A stretch of 64,000 bases of DNA from Streptomyces hygroscopicus. Lineage in GTDB: Bacteria; Actinomycetota; Actinomycetes; Streptomycetales; Streptomycetaceae. The position numbers and the translations under genes were made by a program. Below are positions 8,045 through 17,223 of this stretch, in pieces. The notes beneath the pieces were generated by a model. The model saw nothing but the letters and a program-made list of their open reading frames with translations, had not been told where the DNA came from and did no database searches. Position 1 is the stretch's first letter; each line of letters opens with the position of its first letter. The DNA lies in assembly GCA_002021875.1 (NCBI GenBank), contig CP018627.1, forward strand, positions 4,464,001 to 4,528,000, written 5' to 3'.

Positions 8045-8518
8045 TCAGTCGAGGTCGATGTGTTCATTACTCGAACTCTCCGATTCCTCGCCGCGATCCT
8101 TGGAGCTGCCCTCGGCGCCCTGGGTCCAGCGCCGCTCCTGGCCGGTCACGGCGGCGCGATAGGCGGCGAGCAGCTCGGAACCGGCGCTGGCGAGGTGTTC
8201 GAAAACATCGGGATTGCGCTCTATGACCGGTTCCGCGGCGGCCTTCGCCTGTTCGATCAATTGTTGTACGGCCCCCTGAACCGCCGTCCCGGCGATCGGC
8301 GCCTGGAGCCCGGCGACCTTGTCGGCGAGCGCGTCGGCCAGCTTGAGGAACTCCTCGGCGACACTCCCCGGCTCCTCGGCGGTCTGCCGGGTCCGCCGCC
8401 TGGCCCGCTCGGCGGCGAGGTCCTCGGCACACGCCCGCTCCCAGGCGTCGGGGTCCAGCTCGGTGACCGGTACATCGGTGAGCGGGGGCTCTGCGGGGCG
8501 CTCGGTGGCATCGCTCAT
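8045..8518 (-). CDS. DUF5304-like acidic protein upstream of glucokinase
   Basis: The 157-residue cytoplasmic protein begins with an acidic, Pro-rich stretch. It then forms predicted helices (EEFLKLADALADKVAGLQ through LASAGSELLAAYRAAVTGQE) and ends in a charged Ser/Glu tail (SKDRGEESESSSNEHIDLD). I see no catalytic motif or membrane segment. Its position directly before glk matches SCO2127 of S. coelicolor, a gene reported to influence glucokinase expression and glucose sensitivity; orthology is inferred from position and not shown. The family name is from memory. Confidence 0.65.
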   Translation of the reverse strand: MSDATERPAEPPLTDVPVTELDPDAWERACAEDLAAERARRRTRQTAEEPGSVAEEFLKLADALADKVAGLQAPIAGTAVQGAVQQLIEQAKAAAEPVIERNPDVFEHLASAGSELLAAYRAAVTGQERRWTQGAEGSSKDRGEESESSSNEHIDLD

Positions 8519-8683
8519 GGCGAACTCCTGCGGCGGGGATGCTGGCTGCCCGGCCTGTTCATCCGGGCTTGTGACCGACGTTACCGGAAGGAGGGGGGCG
8601 GGGTCAGAGCCCGGGACCGGCCAGGACCGGAGCCGGGGACCCGCCGGAGCCGGGGACCCGGACCGCCACGGCCGGAGCCGGGT

Positions 8684-9991
8684 TCAGAGCCGCTTCGGCC
8701 ACAGGTCGGGGTCGGGGGTGAAGCGGACCTGGAGCCATCCGTCGCGCAGCCCGGCGCCGGAGACGGTGCAGCGGCGCAGGGCGGACGGCAGCGGCAGCAT
8801 CCGGTGGAACGGGCCGACGCTGACGATCAGTTCGTCGCCCCGGCGCACCAGCCCGAGCCCGTCGCGGTCGGCACCGGGCAGCGGCAGCCGCCACAGCAGC
8901 ACCCCGTCGTCGGCCAGCCGGTCCTCGACGGTCCAGGGGTCGGGGGCGGGCCGGTCGGGCCGCGCCCCGGGGGCCCCGACGGCCCCGGCGAGCGCGGCGA
9001 GCCCGGCCGGGGCGCGCTGAGCGTCCACACCGTCCGTACCGGGCCGCGACTCCGCGCCCCGCGGGTCGCCGACGCCGTGCGGATCGCGGCCCAGATGCGG
9101 CAGCTCACGGACCGGGACGGCGGGCGCCCACTGCTCGTACAGCTCCTTGAGCGCGTCCTGCTGCTGGCCGGAGAGCGCGGCGAGCCAGGGGTCGGAGGTC
9201 CCGGTGGGCAGCAGCCGGTTCGCGATCACCGCCTCCACCCGGCAGCCGTGCAGCGCCAGACCGGCACGGGCGGTGCGCAGCGCCCGGTCGGCGAGCGGCC
9301 CGGGCTCCACGACCAGCCGTACGGTCGTGGCCTCGGACTCGATCACCCCCTGGACGGCGGCCAGTTCCCGCTCCCAGCGCTCGGCCGTCTCGTACAGCTT
9401 CTGCGCGGGCATCGGCACCCCCGCGAGCTGGGCGAGCATCGGCCGCAGCGCACGGGCCGCCTGCCGCTCGGCGGGCAGCAGCCGCCGCAGATAGCGCCGT
9501 AGCTGCTCGGGCAGCGCGAGCAGCGCGACGGTGTCCGGCGCGGGCGGCATGTCGACGACGAGGACGTCCCAGCCGGTGCCGGGCGGGGCGGTCTGGGCGG
9601 CGCGCAGGGCGCGCAGCAGCGCGAGGGACTCCACCCCGGGGAGGGGGGTCAGCTCCTCGCCGTCCAGCGGGGTCGCGCCGAGCAGGTCGAGCAGGCCGTG
9701 GCCGCGGTCCTGCAGGGCGGTCAGCTCACTACGGAACCACTCGTCCGTGATGATCCGCGCGGCCCACACCCCGGGGGCGAGCTCGACGGGTACGGACCAC
9801 GGCAGCCGGTCCGCCGACCGCCCGGGGGCGGACCGCAGCGCGCGGATGCCGAGCAGCGCCTCGGGGGTGCCGTCCGGGTCGGCGGTGAGCAGCAGCGTTC
9901 GCTGCCCCTCACGGGCGGCGGCGAGGGCGGTCGCGGCGGCCACGGTGGTGCGGCCCGCGCCGCCTGCACCGGTGACGAGGACCGTACGCAT
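8684..9991 (-). CDS. ArsA-family ATPase (deviant Walker A, SIMIBI class)
   Basis: The 435-residue protein opens with VLVTGAGGAGRTTVAAATALAAA, a P-loop of the ArsA/Get3/MinD class, but the signature Lys of GGxGKT is Arg here. LLTADPDGTPEALLG (switch region) and VLVVDMPPAPDTVALLALPE (Walker B-like) follow, then LVVEPGPLADRALRTARAGL. The C-terminal 100 residues resemble the beta-rich hsp20-like domain fused to such ATPases. It is probably a cytoplasmic nucleotide-dependent targeting or sorting factor, not an arsenite pump: no arsB or arsR gene is near. The Arg may lower hydrolysis. The next gene upstream encodes a small lipid-binding-type fold. Confidence 0.8.
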   Translation of the reverse strand: MRTVLVTGAGGAGRTTVAAATALAAAREGQRTLLLTADPDGTPEALLGIRALRSAPGRSADRLPWSVPVELAPGVWAARIITDEWFRSELTALQDRGHGLLDLLGATPLDGEELTPLPGVESLALLRALRAAQTAPPGTGWDVLVVDMPPAPDTVALLALPEQLRRYLRRLLPAERQAARALRPMLAQLAGVPMPAQKLYETAERWERELAAVQGVIESEATTVRLVVEPGPLADRALRTARAGLALHGCRVEAVIANRLLPTGTSDPWLAALSGQQQDALKELYEQWAPAVPVRELPHLGRDPHGVGDPRGAESRPGTDGVDAQRAPAGLAALAGAVGAPGARPDRPAPDPWTVEDRLADDGVLLWRLPLPGADRDGLGLVRRGDELIVSVGPFHRMLPLPSALRRCTVSGAGLRDGWLQVRFTPDPDLWPKRL

Positions 9992-10118
9992 GAAGGGAGC
10001 CTCCGGCAGGGTGGTGCGTCAGATGCGCGGCGCGGGTTGGATGATCCGCCCGGCCGGAGCGTACCCCGCGCCGCGGACCACCCCGGGCACCGTCGGGGCC
10101 GGGGGTGGTCCGCCCGGG

Positions 10119-10559
10119 TCAGGCGCTCTCGACGCGCTTCTTCAGGCCCGCGAGCGCGCGGTCGATGATGACCTTCTCGGCCTTGCGCTTGATCATGCCC
10201 AGCATGGGGATCTTGACGTCGACCGTGAGCTGGTACGTCACCTCGGTGCTCTTGCCGCCGTCGCGCGCCGACAGCCGGTAGGAGCCGTCAAGGGTGCGCA
10301 GCATCTGGGACTTGACCAGGGACCAGTTGACCTGGTCGTCTCCGGTCCAGCTGTACTGGAGGGTGTAGTCGTCCTTGATCGCTCCGGCGTCGAGCAGCAT
10401 CCGCACCTGCTCGGCGCGCCCCCGGTCGTCCTTGGTGAGGATGTCGGCCTCCTTCACCTCACCGGACCACTCCGGGTAACGGTCGAAGTCGGCGATCACC
10501 TCCATCACGTCGGCCGGGGCCGCCTCGATCGTGATGCTCGAGCTGGTGTGTTCCGCCAT
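10119..10559 (-). CDS. SRPBCC (START-like) domain protein
   Basis: The 146-residue protein is a single helix-grip domain: SSITIEAAPADVMEVIADFDRYPEWSGEVKEADI at the N-terminus and a long C-terminal helix (AEKVIIDRALAGLKKRVESA). This fold binds hydrophobic ligands in polyketide cyclases, coenzyme Q-binding proteins and related proteins. No polyketide genes are near, so the ligand is unknown. It lies between a phosphoesterase gene and the ArsA-like ATPase, all on the minus strand, with gaps of 66 and 127 bases, which suggests one transcription unit. Confidence 0.8.
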   Translation of the reverse strand: MAEHTSSSITIEAAPADVMEVIADFDRYPEWSGEVKEADILTKDDRGRAEQVRMLLDAGAIKDDYTLQYSWTGDDQVNWSLVKSQMLRTLDGSYRLSARDGGKSTEVTYQLTVDVKIPMLGMIKRKAEKVIIDRALAGLKKRVESA

Positions 10560-10625
10560 CGCCGTGGCTCCTCCGTACCGGTCCGCCGCATGAGCTCTCT
10601 GCCGCTGAAGGCTACCGCGCGCGCG

Positions 10626-11387
10626 TCACCACTCCAGGGCCCAGGGGGTGCCGGAAGAGGCGAAGTGTCCGACATTGACGCACTCGGTGGCGCCGATTCG
10701 CATACGGCGGACGAGCGGCTGATGGACATGGCCGAAGAGGGCGTACTTGGGACGGACGGTGTGGATCGCCTCCAACAGGGCGGTGCTGCCGCGCTCGAAG
10801 CGGCGGGCGACGGTGTCGTAGCACAGGTCGGGCACCTCCGGCGGGATGTGGGTACAGAGCACATCCACCTCGCCGAGCGCCGCGATCTTCGCCGCGTAGG
10901 TCTCGTCGTCGACCTCGTAGGGGGTGCGCATCGGGGTGCGCAGCCCGCCGCCCACGAAACCGAAGACCAGCCCGCCGATCTCGGCGCGCTCGCCGTCGAG
11001 GACGGTGGTACCGGACTGGGCGTACTCCCGCCACAGTGACGGCATGTCGACATTTCCGTAGGTGGCGTACGTCGGAGTGGGGAACGCGGCGAAGAGCTCG
11101 GCGTACTGGCGGCGGATCGCGGACTCTATCGCCGCGTGGCGGTCGATCCCGGCCCACAGCCGGTCGCCGAACACCCGGGCCTCCTCGAACCGGCGGGCGG
11201 TGCGCAGCTCGACGAGGCGGTCGGCGTTCTCGACCCCGAAGAGATCGGGAAAGATGCCACGGGTGTGATCGGCGTAGTCGAGGAAGAGCACGAGGTCGCC
11301 GAGACAGATCAGGGCGTCCGCCCCGTCACCGGCCTTCTCGAGGTCCTCACTGTTGCCGTGCACGTCACTCACCACGTGGACTCGCAT
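10626..11387 (-). CDS. Calcineurin-like metallophosphoesterase
   Basis: The 253-residue enzyme has the metal-binding series VVSDVHGNSED, CLGDLVLFLD, TYGNVDMPSLW, LCTHIPPEVPD and LFGHVHQPLVR. These are the DxH, GDxxD-like, GNxD, H and GHxH motifs of the superfamily, with GNVD where most members have GNHE/D. It hydrolyses a phosphomonoester or diester with a dinuclear metal centre; the substrate is unknown. MRVHVVSDVHGN at 11387 was chosen as the start; the frame is open for 47 more codons upstream but without family-like sequence. It is read away from the acyl-CoA ligase gene across about 250 bp. Confidence 0.85.
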   Translation of the reverse strand: MRVHVVSDVHGNSEDLEKAGDGADALICLGDLVLFLDYADHTRGIFPDLFGVENADRLVELRTARRFEEARVFGDRLWAGIDRHAAIESAIRRQYAELFAAFPTPTYATYGNVDMPSLWREYAQSGTTVLDGERAEIGGLVFGFVGGGLRTPMRTPYEVDDETYAAKIAALGEVDVLCTHIPPEVPDLCYDTVARRFERGSTALLEAIHTVRPKYALFGHVHQPLVRRMRIGATECVNVGHFASSGTPWALEW

Positions 11388-11639
11388 GCATGTCACCCTA
11401 AGACGAAAGGGCCCGCGCCCGTAAGGTGTTCTGCCTGCAGCGACCCGCGTCCACCTGCGGTTCCTTAGCGGCCGCGGCGTCCGTCGACTAGTGTGCGGGC
11501 AGCATGAAGGCGGTGTGTGACGCATCAAACATCTGGGCAGGAACCCCTATCCCGGAAGCGTACCGATGGGTAACGTCCGGGCCGTCCACCACCCCCCATG
11601 CCCTGTAGCGGCGCCGGCGCCCCATGAGGAGCAGCAGTC

Positions 11640-13436
11640 TTGCGCGAGTTCAGCCTTCCGGCCCTGTACGAGGTTCCGGCCGACGGCAATCTGACGGATC
11701 TCATCCGCCGCAATGCCGCACAGCATCCCGATGTCGCCGTGGTCGGCCGCAAGGTCGACGGCCAATGGGAGGACGTGACCGCGACCGCGTTCCTGGCCGA
11801 AGTGCGGGCCGCCGCCAAGGGCCTGATCGCGGCCGGGGTCGAGCCGGGCGACCGGGTCGGCCTGATGTCGCGGACCCGCTACGAATGGACGCTGCTGGAC
11901 TTCGCCATCTGGAGCGCCGGCGGGGTCACCGTGCCGGTGTACGAGACGAGTTCACCGGAGCAGATCCAGTGGATCCTCAGCGATTCGGGCGCGGTGGCCG
12001 CGCTGGTCGAGACCGGAGTCCACGAGGCCGCCGTCGAGGCCATCCGGGACAGCCTGCCCGCCCTGAAGCATGTCTGGCGGATCGAGGGCGATGCCATCGA
12101 GACGCTGCGGAAGCTGGGCGCGGACGTGCCCGAGGAGAAGGTGGACGAGCGCTCCTCGATCGCCAACGCCGACTCCCCCGCCACCATCGTGTACACCTCG
12201 GGCACCACGGGCCGCCCCAAGGGCTGTGTGCTCTCGCACCGCAGCTTCTTCGCCGAATGCGGCAACGCGGTGGCGCGGCTCAAGCCGATCTTCAACACCG
12301 GTGAATCGTCGGTGCTGCTGTTCCTCCCCGAGGCCCATGTCTTCGGGCGGCTGGTGGAGATCGCGGCGGTGCTGGCGCCGATCAAGCTCGGCCATGTACC
12401 GGATGTGAAGTCCCTGACCGACGAACTCGCCGCGTTCCGGCCCACCTTGGTGCTGGGCGTGCCGCGCGTCTTCGAGAAGGTCTACAACTCGGCGCGGGCG
12501 AAGGCCCAGTCCGAGGGCAAGGGCAAGATCTTCGACAAGGCGGCCGACACCGCCATCGAGTACAGCCAGGCGCTGGACGCCCCGGGCGGGCCGTCCTTCG
12601 GGCTCCGGTTCAAGCACAAGGTCTTCGACCGGCTGGTCTACAGCAAGCTGCGGGCCGTGCTGGGCGGCCGGGCCACCCACGCCATCTCCGGCGGTGCCCC
12701 GCTGGGCGCGCGGCTGGGCCACTTCTACCGGGGCATCGGCTTCACGGTGCTGGAGGGGTACGGCCTGACAGAGTCCTGCGCGGCGACCACCTTCAACCCC
12801 TGGGACCGGCAGAAGATCGGCTCGGTCGGGCAGCCGATGCCGGGCACGGTGGTGCGCATCGCCGACGACGGCGAGGTGCTGCTGCACGGCGAGCACCTCT
12901 TCACCGAGTACTGGAACAACGAGACGGCCACGGCCGACGCGCTGTCGGACGGCTGGTTCCACACCGGGGACGTGGGCGCGCTCGACGAGGACGGCTACCT
13001 CACCATCACCGGCCGCAAGAAGGAGATCATCGTCACCGCGGGCGGCAAGAACGTCGCCCCGGCGGTGATCGAGGACCGGATCCGCGCCCATGCCCTGGTC
13101 GCCGAGTGCATGGTCGTCGGCGACGGCCGTCCCTTCGTGGGCGCGCTGATCACGGTGGACGAGGAGTTCCTGCCGCGCTGGGCGGCCGAGCACGGCAAGC
13201 CCGAGGGTGTGACGGTGGCCGAGCTGCGCGAGGACCCGGAGCTGCTGGCCGAGATCCAGCAGGCGGTGGAGGACGGCAACGCGGCGGTGTCCAAGGCGGA
13301 GTCGGTGCGCAAGTTCCGCGTCCTGGCGACGCAGTTCACCGAGGACTCCGGGCATGTGACGCCCTCGCTGAAGCTGAAGCGGAACGTGGTGGCGAAGGAC
13401 TTCGCGTCCGAGATCGAGGCCATCTACCGCGGCTGA
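11640..13436 (+). CDS. fadD: Long-chain fatty acid--CoA ligase (AMP-binding)
   Basis: The 598-residue ligase activates a fatty acid as acyl-AMP and transfers it to CoA. Motifs in order are the P-loop VYTSGTTGRPKGCVLSH (near residue 180), LEGYGLTESCAATTFNP (near 375), GWFHTGDVGALDEDGYLTI (near 440) and GRKKEIIVTAGGKNVAP (near 460). This fits FadD15-like actinobacterial long-chain ligases that lack a membrane segment. The start is TTG: GAGGA lies 9 bases upstream and no ATG or GTG in frame fits the conserved N-terminus MREFSLPALYEVP. Upstream is a divergent promoter region shared with the phosphoesterase gene. Confidence 0.9.
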   Translation: MREFSLPALYEVPADGNLTDLIRRNAAQHPDVAVVGRKVDGQWEDVTATAFLAEVRAAAKGLIAAGVEPGDRVGLMSRTRYEWTLLDFAIWSAGGVTVPVYETSSPEQIQWILSDSGAVAALVETGVHEAAVEAIRDSLPALKHVWRIEGDAIETLRKLGADVPEEKVDERSSIANADSPATIVYTSGTTGRPKGCVLSHRSFFAECGNAVARLKPIFNTGESSVLLFLPEAHVFGRLVEIAAVLAPIKLGHVPDVKSLTDELAAFRPTLVLGVPRVFEKVYNSARAKAQSEGKGKIFDKAADTAIEYSQALDAPGGPSFGLRFKHKVFDRLVYSKLRAVLGGRATHAISGGAPLGARLGHFYRGIGFTVLEGYGLTESCAATTFNPWDRQKIGSVGQPMPGTVVRIADDGEVLLHGEHLFTEYWNNETATADALSDGWFHTGDVGALDEDGYLTITGRKKEIIVTAGGKNVAPAVIEDRIRAHALVAECMVVGDGRPFVGALITVDEEFLPRWAAEHGKPEGVTVAELREDPELLAEIQQAVEDGNAAVSKAESVRKFRVLATQFTEDSGHVTPSLKLKRNVVAKDFASEIEAIYRG

Positions 13437-13448
13437 CGACGGCGGGGC

Positions 13449-13467
13449 CCCGGGGCGATGCCCCGGG
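13449..13467. terminator. 8-bp GC hairpin between convergent genes
   Basis: CCCGGGGC pairs with GCCCCGGG around GAT, 12 bases after the acyl-CoA ligase stop and before the end of the oppositely read mannosyltransferase gene. It is probably bidirectional. Confidence 0.55.
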
Positions 13468-13523
13468 CCCGGACCGTCACAACAGCGACCTCAGGGACCG
13501 CCACGGCCCGACGTCGGCGCCCG

Positions 13524-14666
13524 TCACAGCAGTGACTTCAGACGGTCGGCCAGCAGATCCCAGCGCCAGCGCTCCTCCACCCAGGCGCGGCCCCGCTCGC
13601 CCATGCGGCGGCGCAGCTCGGCGTCCTCCAGCAGGGTCACGACGCGCTCGGCGCTCTGCTCGGCGGAGTCGCCCCGTACGACCCACCCGGTCTCCCCGTC
13701 CAGCACCGCGTCCGGCGCCCCGCCCGAGTCCCCGGCGACGACCGGCAGTCCGGTCGCGGACGCCTCCAGATAGACGATGCCGAGGCCCTCGACGTCCAGC
13801 CCGCCACGGCGGGTGCGGCAGGGCATGGCGAAGACGTCGCCCGCGCCGTAGTGGGCGGGCAGCTCCTCCCAGGGCACGGGGCCGGTGAACCGTACGGAGT
13901 CGGCCACGCCCTCGGTCTCCGCGAGCCGGCGCAGGTCCTTCGCGTACGGCCCGCCGCCGACGATCAGCAGCACGGCGTCCGGCACCCGCTTCAGGATCCG
14001 CGGCATGGCCCGGATCAGCGTGTCCTGCCCCTTGCGCGGCACCAGCCGGGAGACGCACACCACGACGGGCCGCTCGGCGAGGCCGAGGCGGGCCCGGATC
14101 TCGTCGCCGCCCGAGCCGGGGTGGAAGGTCTTCTCGTCCACACCGGGCGGCAGTTGCACCATCCGGGCGGCGTCCCGGGGGTCGAGCGCGGCGGCGATAC
14201 GGGAGCGGGTGTACTCGCCGAGATAGGTGATGGTGTCCGTGGACCCGCCGATCCGCCGCAGCAGCCGCCGTGCGGCGGGCAACTGCGCCCAGGCCGCCTC
14301 GTGGCCGTGGGTCGTGGCCACCAGCCGCCGCGCCCCCGCCGCGCGCAGCGCGGGGGCCATCAGCCCCAGCGGCGCGGCGGCGCCGAACCACACCGCGGTG
14401 CAGCCGTGCTCCCGCAGCAGCGCGGTCGCGCGGCGGGTGACCCTCGGGGTGGGCAGCAGCATGGTCGTCCGGTCCCGGACGACCTGGTACGGCTGCTCGG
14501 CGTCGAAGCGGGCGGTGGCCTCGGCGCCCTCCTGGCCGCGCTTCCAGGTGGAGGCGTAGACGACGATCCGGTCCGGGTCGAGGCGCAGCGCGATGTTGTG
14601 CAGAAACGCCTGGATGCCGCCGGGGCGGGGCGGAAAGTCGTTGGTCACGAGCAGGGTCTTGTCCAT
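13524..14666 (-). CDS. pimB: GT4 glycosyltransferase, PimB-type phosphatidylinositol monomannoside mannosyltransferase
   Basis: The 380-residue GT-B enzyme starts LLVTNDFPPRPGGIQAFLHN, the acceptor-loop motif of actinobacterial PimB'. It has the GT4 donor motif VVVCVSRLVPRKGQDTLI (near residue 200), VGGGPYAKDL, and CRTRRGGLDVEGLGIVYLEASATGLPVVAGDSGGAP with the EX7E-type Glu pair. The CRTR..GLDVEGLGIV block is characteristic of GDP-mannose-dependent alpha-1,6 mannosyltransferases that add the second mannose to PIM at the cytoplasmic membrane face. A related mannosyltransferase of the same clade cannot be excluded. Eighteen of the last 21 coding bases region are echoed 47 bp further downstream. 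Confidence 0.8.
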   Translation of the reverse strand: MDKTLLVTNDFPPRPGGIQAFLHNIALRLDPDRIVVYASTWKRGQEGAEATARFDAEQPYQVVRDRTTMLLPTPRVTRRATALLREHGCTAVWFGAAAPLGLMAPALRAAGARRLVATTHGHEAAWAQLPAARRLLRRIGGSTDTITYLGEYTRSRIAAALDPRDAARMVQLPPGVDEKTFHPGSGGDEIRARLGLAERPVVVCVSRLVPRKGQDTLIRAMPRILKRVPDAVLLIVGGGPYAKDLRRLAETEGVADSVRFTGPVPWEELPAHYGAGDVFAMPCRTRRGGLDVEGLGIVYLEASATGLPVVAGDSGGAPDAVLDGETGWVVRGDSAEQSAERVVTLLEDAELRRRMGERGRAWVEERWRWDLLADRLKSLL

Positions 14667-14735
14667 CGTGGCCGACAGTACCGGGTGCCGCGGCGCGCCC
14701 GCTCCGGCCCACCCGGGCCGGGACCAGGGCGGCCC

Positions 14736-16010
14736 TCAGCCCAGCTCGGTCGCCACGTACTTCTGCCACAGCGCCGTGAACTCCGTCAGGCTCACCCCCA
14801 GCACCTTCCGCAGCGCCGACTCCACGGCCCCCGAGCGCTCGGGCGCCCGGCCCACCGCGCGGTAGAAGTCGACCAGCTTCCGCTCGCCCCACCGGTCCGC
14901 GATCAGGCGGCAGGCGAGCCAGCCCTGTTCATAGGCCCGGGAGAGGCGGTCGGGGTCGCTGCCGAAGCGGAAGTCGTCGTCGCGCGGCAGCGAGGTGGGC
15001 AGCCGCCCGGCGACGACGGCGTCAGTGAGTTCGGGGGCGACCTGGCGGGGGGTGCGGCCGGGGGTGCGGTAGCCCACCCAGTCGGCGAAGCCCTCGGAGA
15101 GCCACAGCGGAGTGGAGGCGCTGGTGGCGGTGCGGGTGGCGACATGGGCCGTCTCATGGGTGACCACGACGCGCCGGCCGAAGTCGCCGAGGACCTGGTA
15201 CGCCTCGGGGTTGACGATCACCCGGTCGGCGGGCGCCTCGTCACCGGCCCCGCCGACCTCGCCCGTGGTGACGGCGGCGATCCCGCGGTAGCCGTCCGCG
15301 GAGGCGCCGAGCAGGGCCGCCATCCGGCCCAGGGAGTCGGGGACCTCGACCACGACGCGTCCGGCCCACTCATGGGGCCAGACCCGGCCGAGGGCGGGCA
15401 CCGCCCGGTCCGCGATACCGGCGACCGCGCGCAGCACCCGCCGGTCCTGGCCGACGCCCAGGACGAGGCTGTGGGCGCCGCGGACGACGTCGACCGTGCC
15501 CTGGTCCCAGAGCTGTTCCGTACCGCGCTTGCCGTCCACCACGCCGTCGTCGGAGGCGACGTACCACCGCCCGTCGCGCCGGGCGAGGGTCAGGTACTGG
15601 GCGGAGACGACCGGCGCGGTGTCGTATCCCGTCAGCCGGTACCGGAGTTCGACCTGTGCGGCGAGGCTGCGCCCGCCGACCGGCGCGGGGGTGAAACCGC
15701 CGGTGCGCACCAGCCGGTAGGTCCAGGAGCGCAGCGGTACGGCGGACATCTGCCGGAACACCCGCCGCTGCTCGGCCACATAGCGGGCGGAGCCGCGGTC
15801 CACGGTGGCGAGGAAGGCGTCCGCGTCCCGCTCCCGGACCGCCGCGGCCCGCTGGTCCAGCAGGCGCTGCACGGCCCGGCCGTCGCGCCCCTCGGGGTCG
15901 TCGGGCGCGGGGGCGGGGGCGCAGCCGCCCAGCGCGGTCAGGGTGAACGTGCCCACCAGCGGCAGGCACAACAGCGCCCGCCATCCGCCCGATCTCCACC
16001 GACCCGCCAC
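14736..16010 (-). CDS. Lipoprotein with gluzincin-like HExxH metalloprotease motif
   Basis: The 424-residue protein begins with a basic region, a hydrophobic stretch and a lipobox (LTALGGC, Cys near residue 29), so it is probably a lipoprotein on the outer face of the membrane. The N-terminal part resembles a NTF2/SnoaL-like domain (VQRLLDQRAAAVRERDADAFLATVDRGS). Near residue 285, VVVTHETAHVATR carries HExxH and LWLSEGFADWVGY follows, with Glu at the spacing used as the third zinc ligand in M1/gluzincin peptidases. It should be a zinc protease or a relic of one. The gene lies between pimB and the NlpC/P60 pair on the same strand. Start is GTG. Confidence 0.75.
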   Translation of the reverse strand: MAGRWRSGGWRALLCLPLVGTFTLTALGGCAPAPAPDDPEGRDGRAVQRLLDQRAAAVRERDADAFLATVDRGSARYVAEQRRVFRQMSAVPLRSWTYRLVRTGGFTPAPVGGRSLAAQVELRYRLTGYDTAPVVSAQYLTLARRDGRWYVASDDGVVDGKRGTEQLWDQGTVDVVRGAHSLVLGVGQDRRVLRAVAGIADRAVPALGRVWPHEWAGRVVVEVPDSLGRMAALLGASADGYRGIAAVTTGEVGGAGDEAPADRVIVNPEAYQVLGDFGRRVVVTHETAHVATRTATSASTPLWLSEGFADWVGYRTPGRTPRQVAPELTDAVVAGRLPTSLPRDDDFRFGSDPDRLSRAYEQGWLACRLIADRWGERKLVDFYRAVGRAPERSGAVESALRKVLGVSLTEFTALWQKYVATELG

Positions 16011-16041
16011 GTCTTAGATCGTACGAGCCCGCGCGCCGGCT

Positions 16042-17172
16042 TCAGACGCGAGTGATGGAAGAGATCGGCAACATGCCCACGGGGTCGTAGCGGACCCGCG
16101 CCCCGGGGTAGGGGGCGTGGATCACCTGTCCGTTGCCCGCGTACATGGCGACATGGCTGGCGTCGGAGCGGTAGACCACCAGATCGCCGGGGCGGGCCTG
16201 GGAAAGCGGCACCGGCTGCCCGGCGTGCGCCTGGGCCTGCGAGGTGCGCGGAATGGCCACTCCGGCGTGGGCGTAGGCCCATTGGGTCAGCCCGGAGCAG
16301 TCGAAGGCGGTGGGACCGGCGTGGCCCCATGCGTACGGCAGCCCGAGGGCCGCCCGTGCCGCGCCGAACGCCGCGGCGGCCCGCCCCGAGAACGGCGCGG
16401 CATGCCGCCCGCCGATGCGGCCACCGGGGAGCTCACCGGGGCCGGTTCCGATACCGGAACCGGAGAGGGCGCCCGGCGGCAGCCCTGCGAGGGCACCGGG
16501 CTCCCGTCCGCCCGCCCGCGAGGCGCGGTGCTGCCCATAGGTCTCCCGCTCCCTGGGCGGCAGCGCGTCCACCAGCCGCCGCGCGGTGGCCAGCCGGTGC
16601 TGGACCGCCCGCTTGTGGCGGGCCACGACCCGGCGGCTGTGCTCCAGCTTCACCAGCTTGGCCGCGGCCTCCGCGCGCTCCTGCCGCAGTGTGCGCTGGG
16701 CGCTCTGCACCACCCGTAGCTGTGCGGCCTGGCGGCTGGTGATCCGCTCCAGGGTGGCGGCCCTGTCGAGGTACTGGGCCGGGTCGCCGGAGAGGAGCAG
16801 GGCGAGGCCCGGGTCGATCCCGCCGGTGCGGTACTGCCCACCCGCGAGGGCGCCGAGCGCCACCCGCATGCGGTTGACCCGCCCTTGGCCCCGGGCGACC
16901 CGGTCCTGGATCCGGTCGACCTCGCGGCGCAGGGCCTGGGTGCGCGTCTTCGCCGCGTTGTAGCGCTCGGTGGCCCGCTCCGCCTGGGCGTAGAGCGTGG
17001 CGATGCGGTCGCCGGCGGACCGGGCGGCCGGACGGCCCGCCGGGTCATGCGGTTCGGCACCGGCCGCCACAGCGGACAGCGCGGCGGCGGAGGCCACCGC
17101 GGCCGCCGAGGCGGCGGTCCAGACGGCGGCCCGGCCGGACCCGGGTTTCGCGACGCGACGACAGGACGCCAT
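16042..17172 (-). CDS. Secreted NlpC/P60 peptidoglycan hydrolase (copy 1)
   Basis: The 376-residue product has a signal peptide (MASCRRVAKPG..., cleavage near AAGA-EP) and a coiled coil (residues about 50-190, SAGDRIATLYAQAERATERYNAAK...). A Gly/Ser/Pro-rich spacer follows, then a C-terminal NlpC/P60 domain with catalytic Cys in AFDCSGLTQWAYAHAG and His in ASHVAMYAGNGQVIHAP. It likely cuts the D-Glu-mDAP bond in wall stem peptides, like RipA. The next upstream gene is a paralogue with the same layout and the same MASxRR start, which is why ATG 17172 was preferred to GTG 17184 (the latter leaves no room for a ribosome site). Confidence 0.88.
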   Translation of the reverse strand: MASCRRVAKPGSGRAAVWTAASAAAVASAAALSAVAAGAEPHDPAGRPAARSAGDRIATLYAQAERATERYNAAKTRTQALRREVDRIQDRVARGQGRVNRMRVALGALAGGQYRTGGIDPGLALLLSGDPAQYLDRAATLERITSRQAAQLRVVQSAQRTLRQERAEAAAKLVKLEHSRRVVARHKRAVQHRLATARRLVDALPPRERETYGQHRASRAGGREPGALAGLPPGALSGSGIGTGPGELPGGRIGGRHAAPFSGRAAAAFGAARAALGLPYAWGHAGPTAFDCSGLTQWAYAHAGVAIPRTSQAQAHAGQPVPLSQARPGDLVVYRSDASHVAMYAGNGQVIHAPYPGARVRYDPVGMLPISSITRV

Positions 17173-17223
17173 GGGTAGCCGCACTCCCTTCCGCAGTGTC
17201 GGGCTGAGAACTGCGGGCAGACA

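Noticed and set aside
8684..9991. Arsenical pump ATPase as a resistance determinant
   Set aside because: No arsB, arsR or arsC gene is adjacent and the P-loop Lys is Arg. A general ArsA/Get3-like role fits better.
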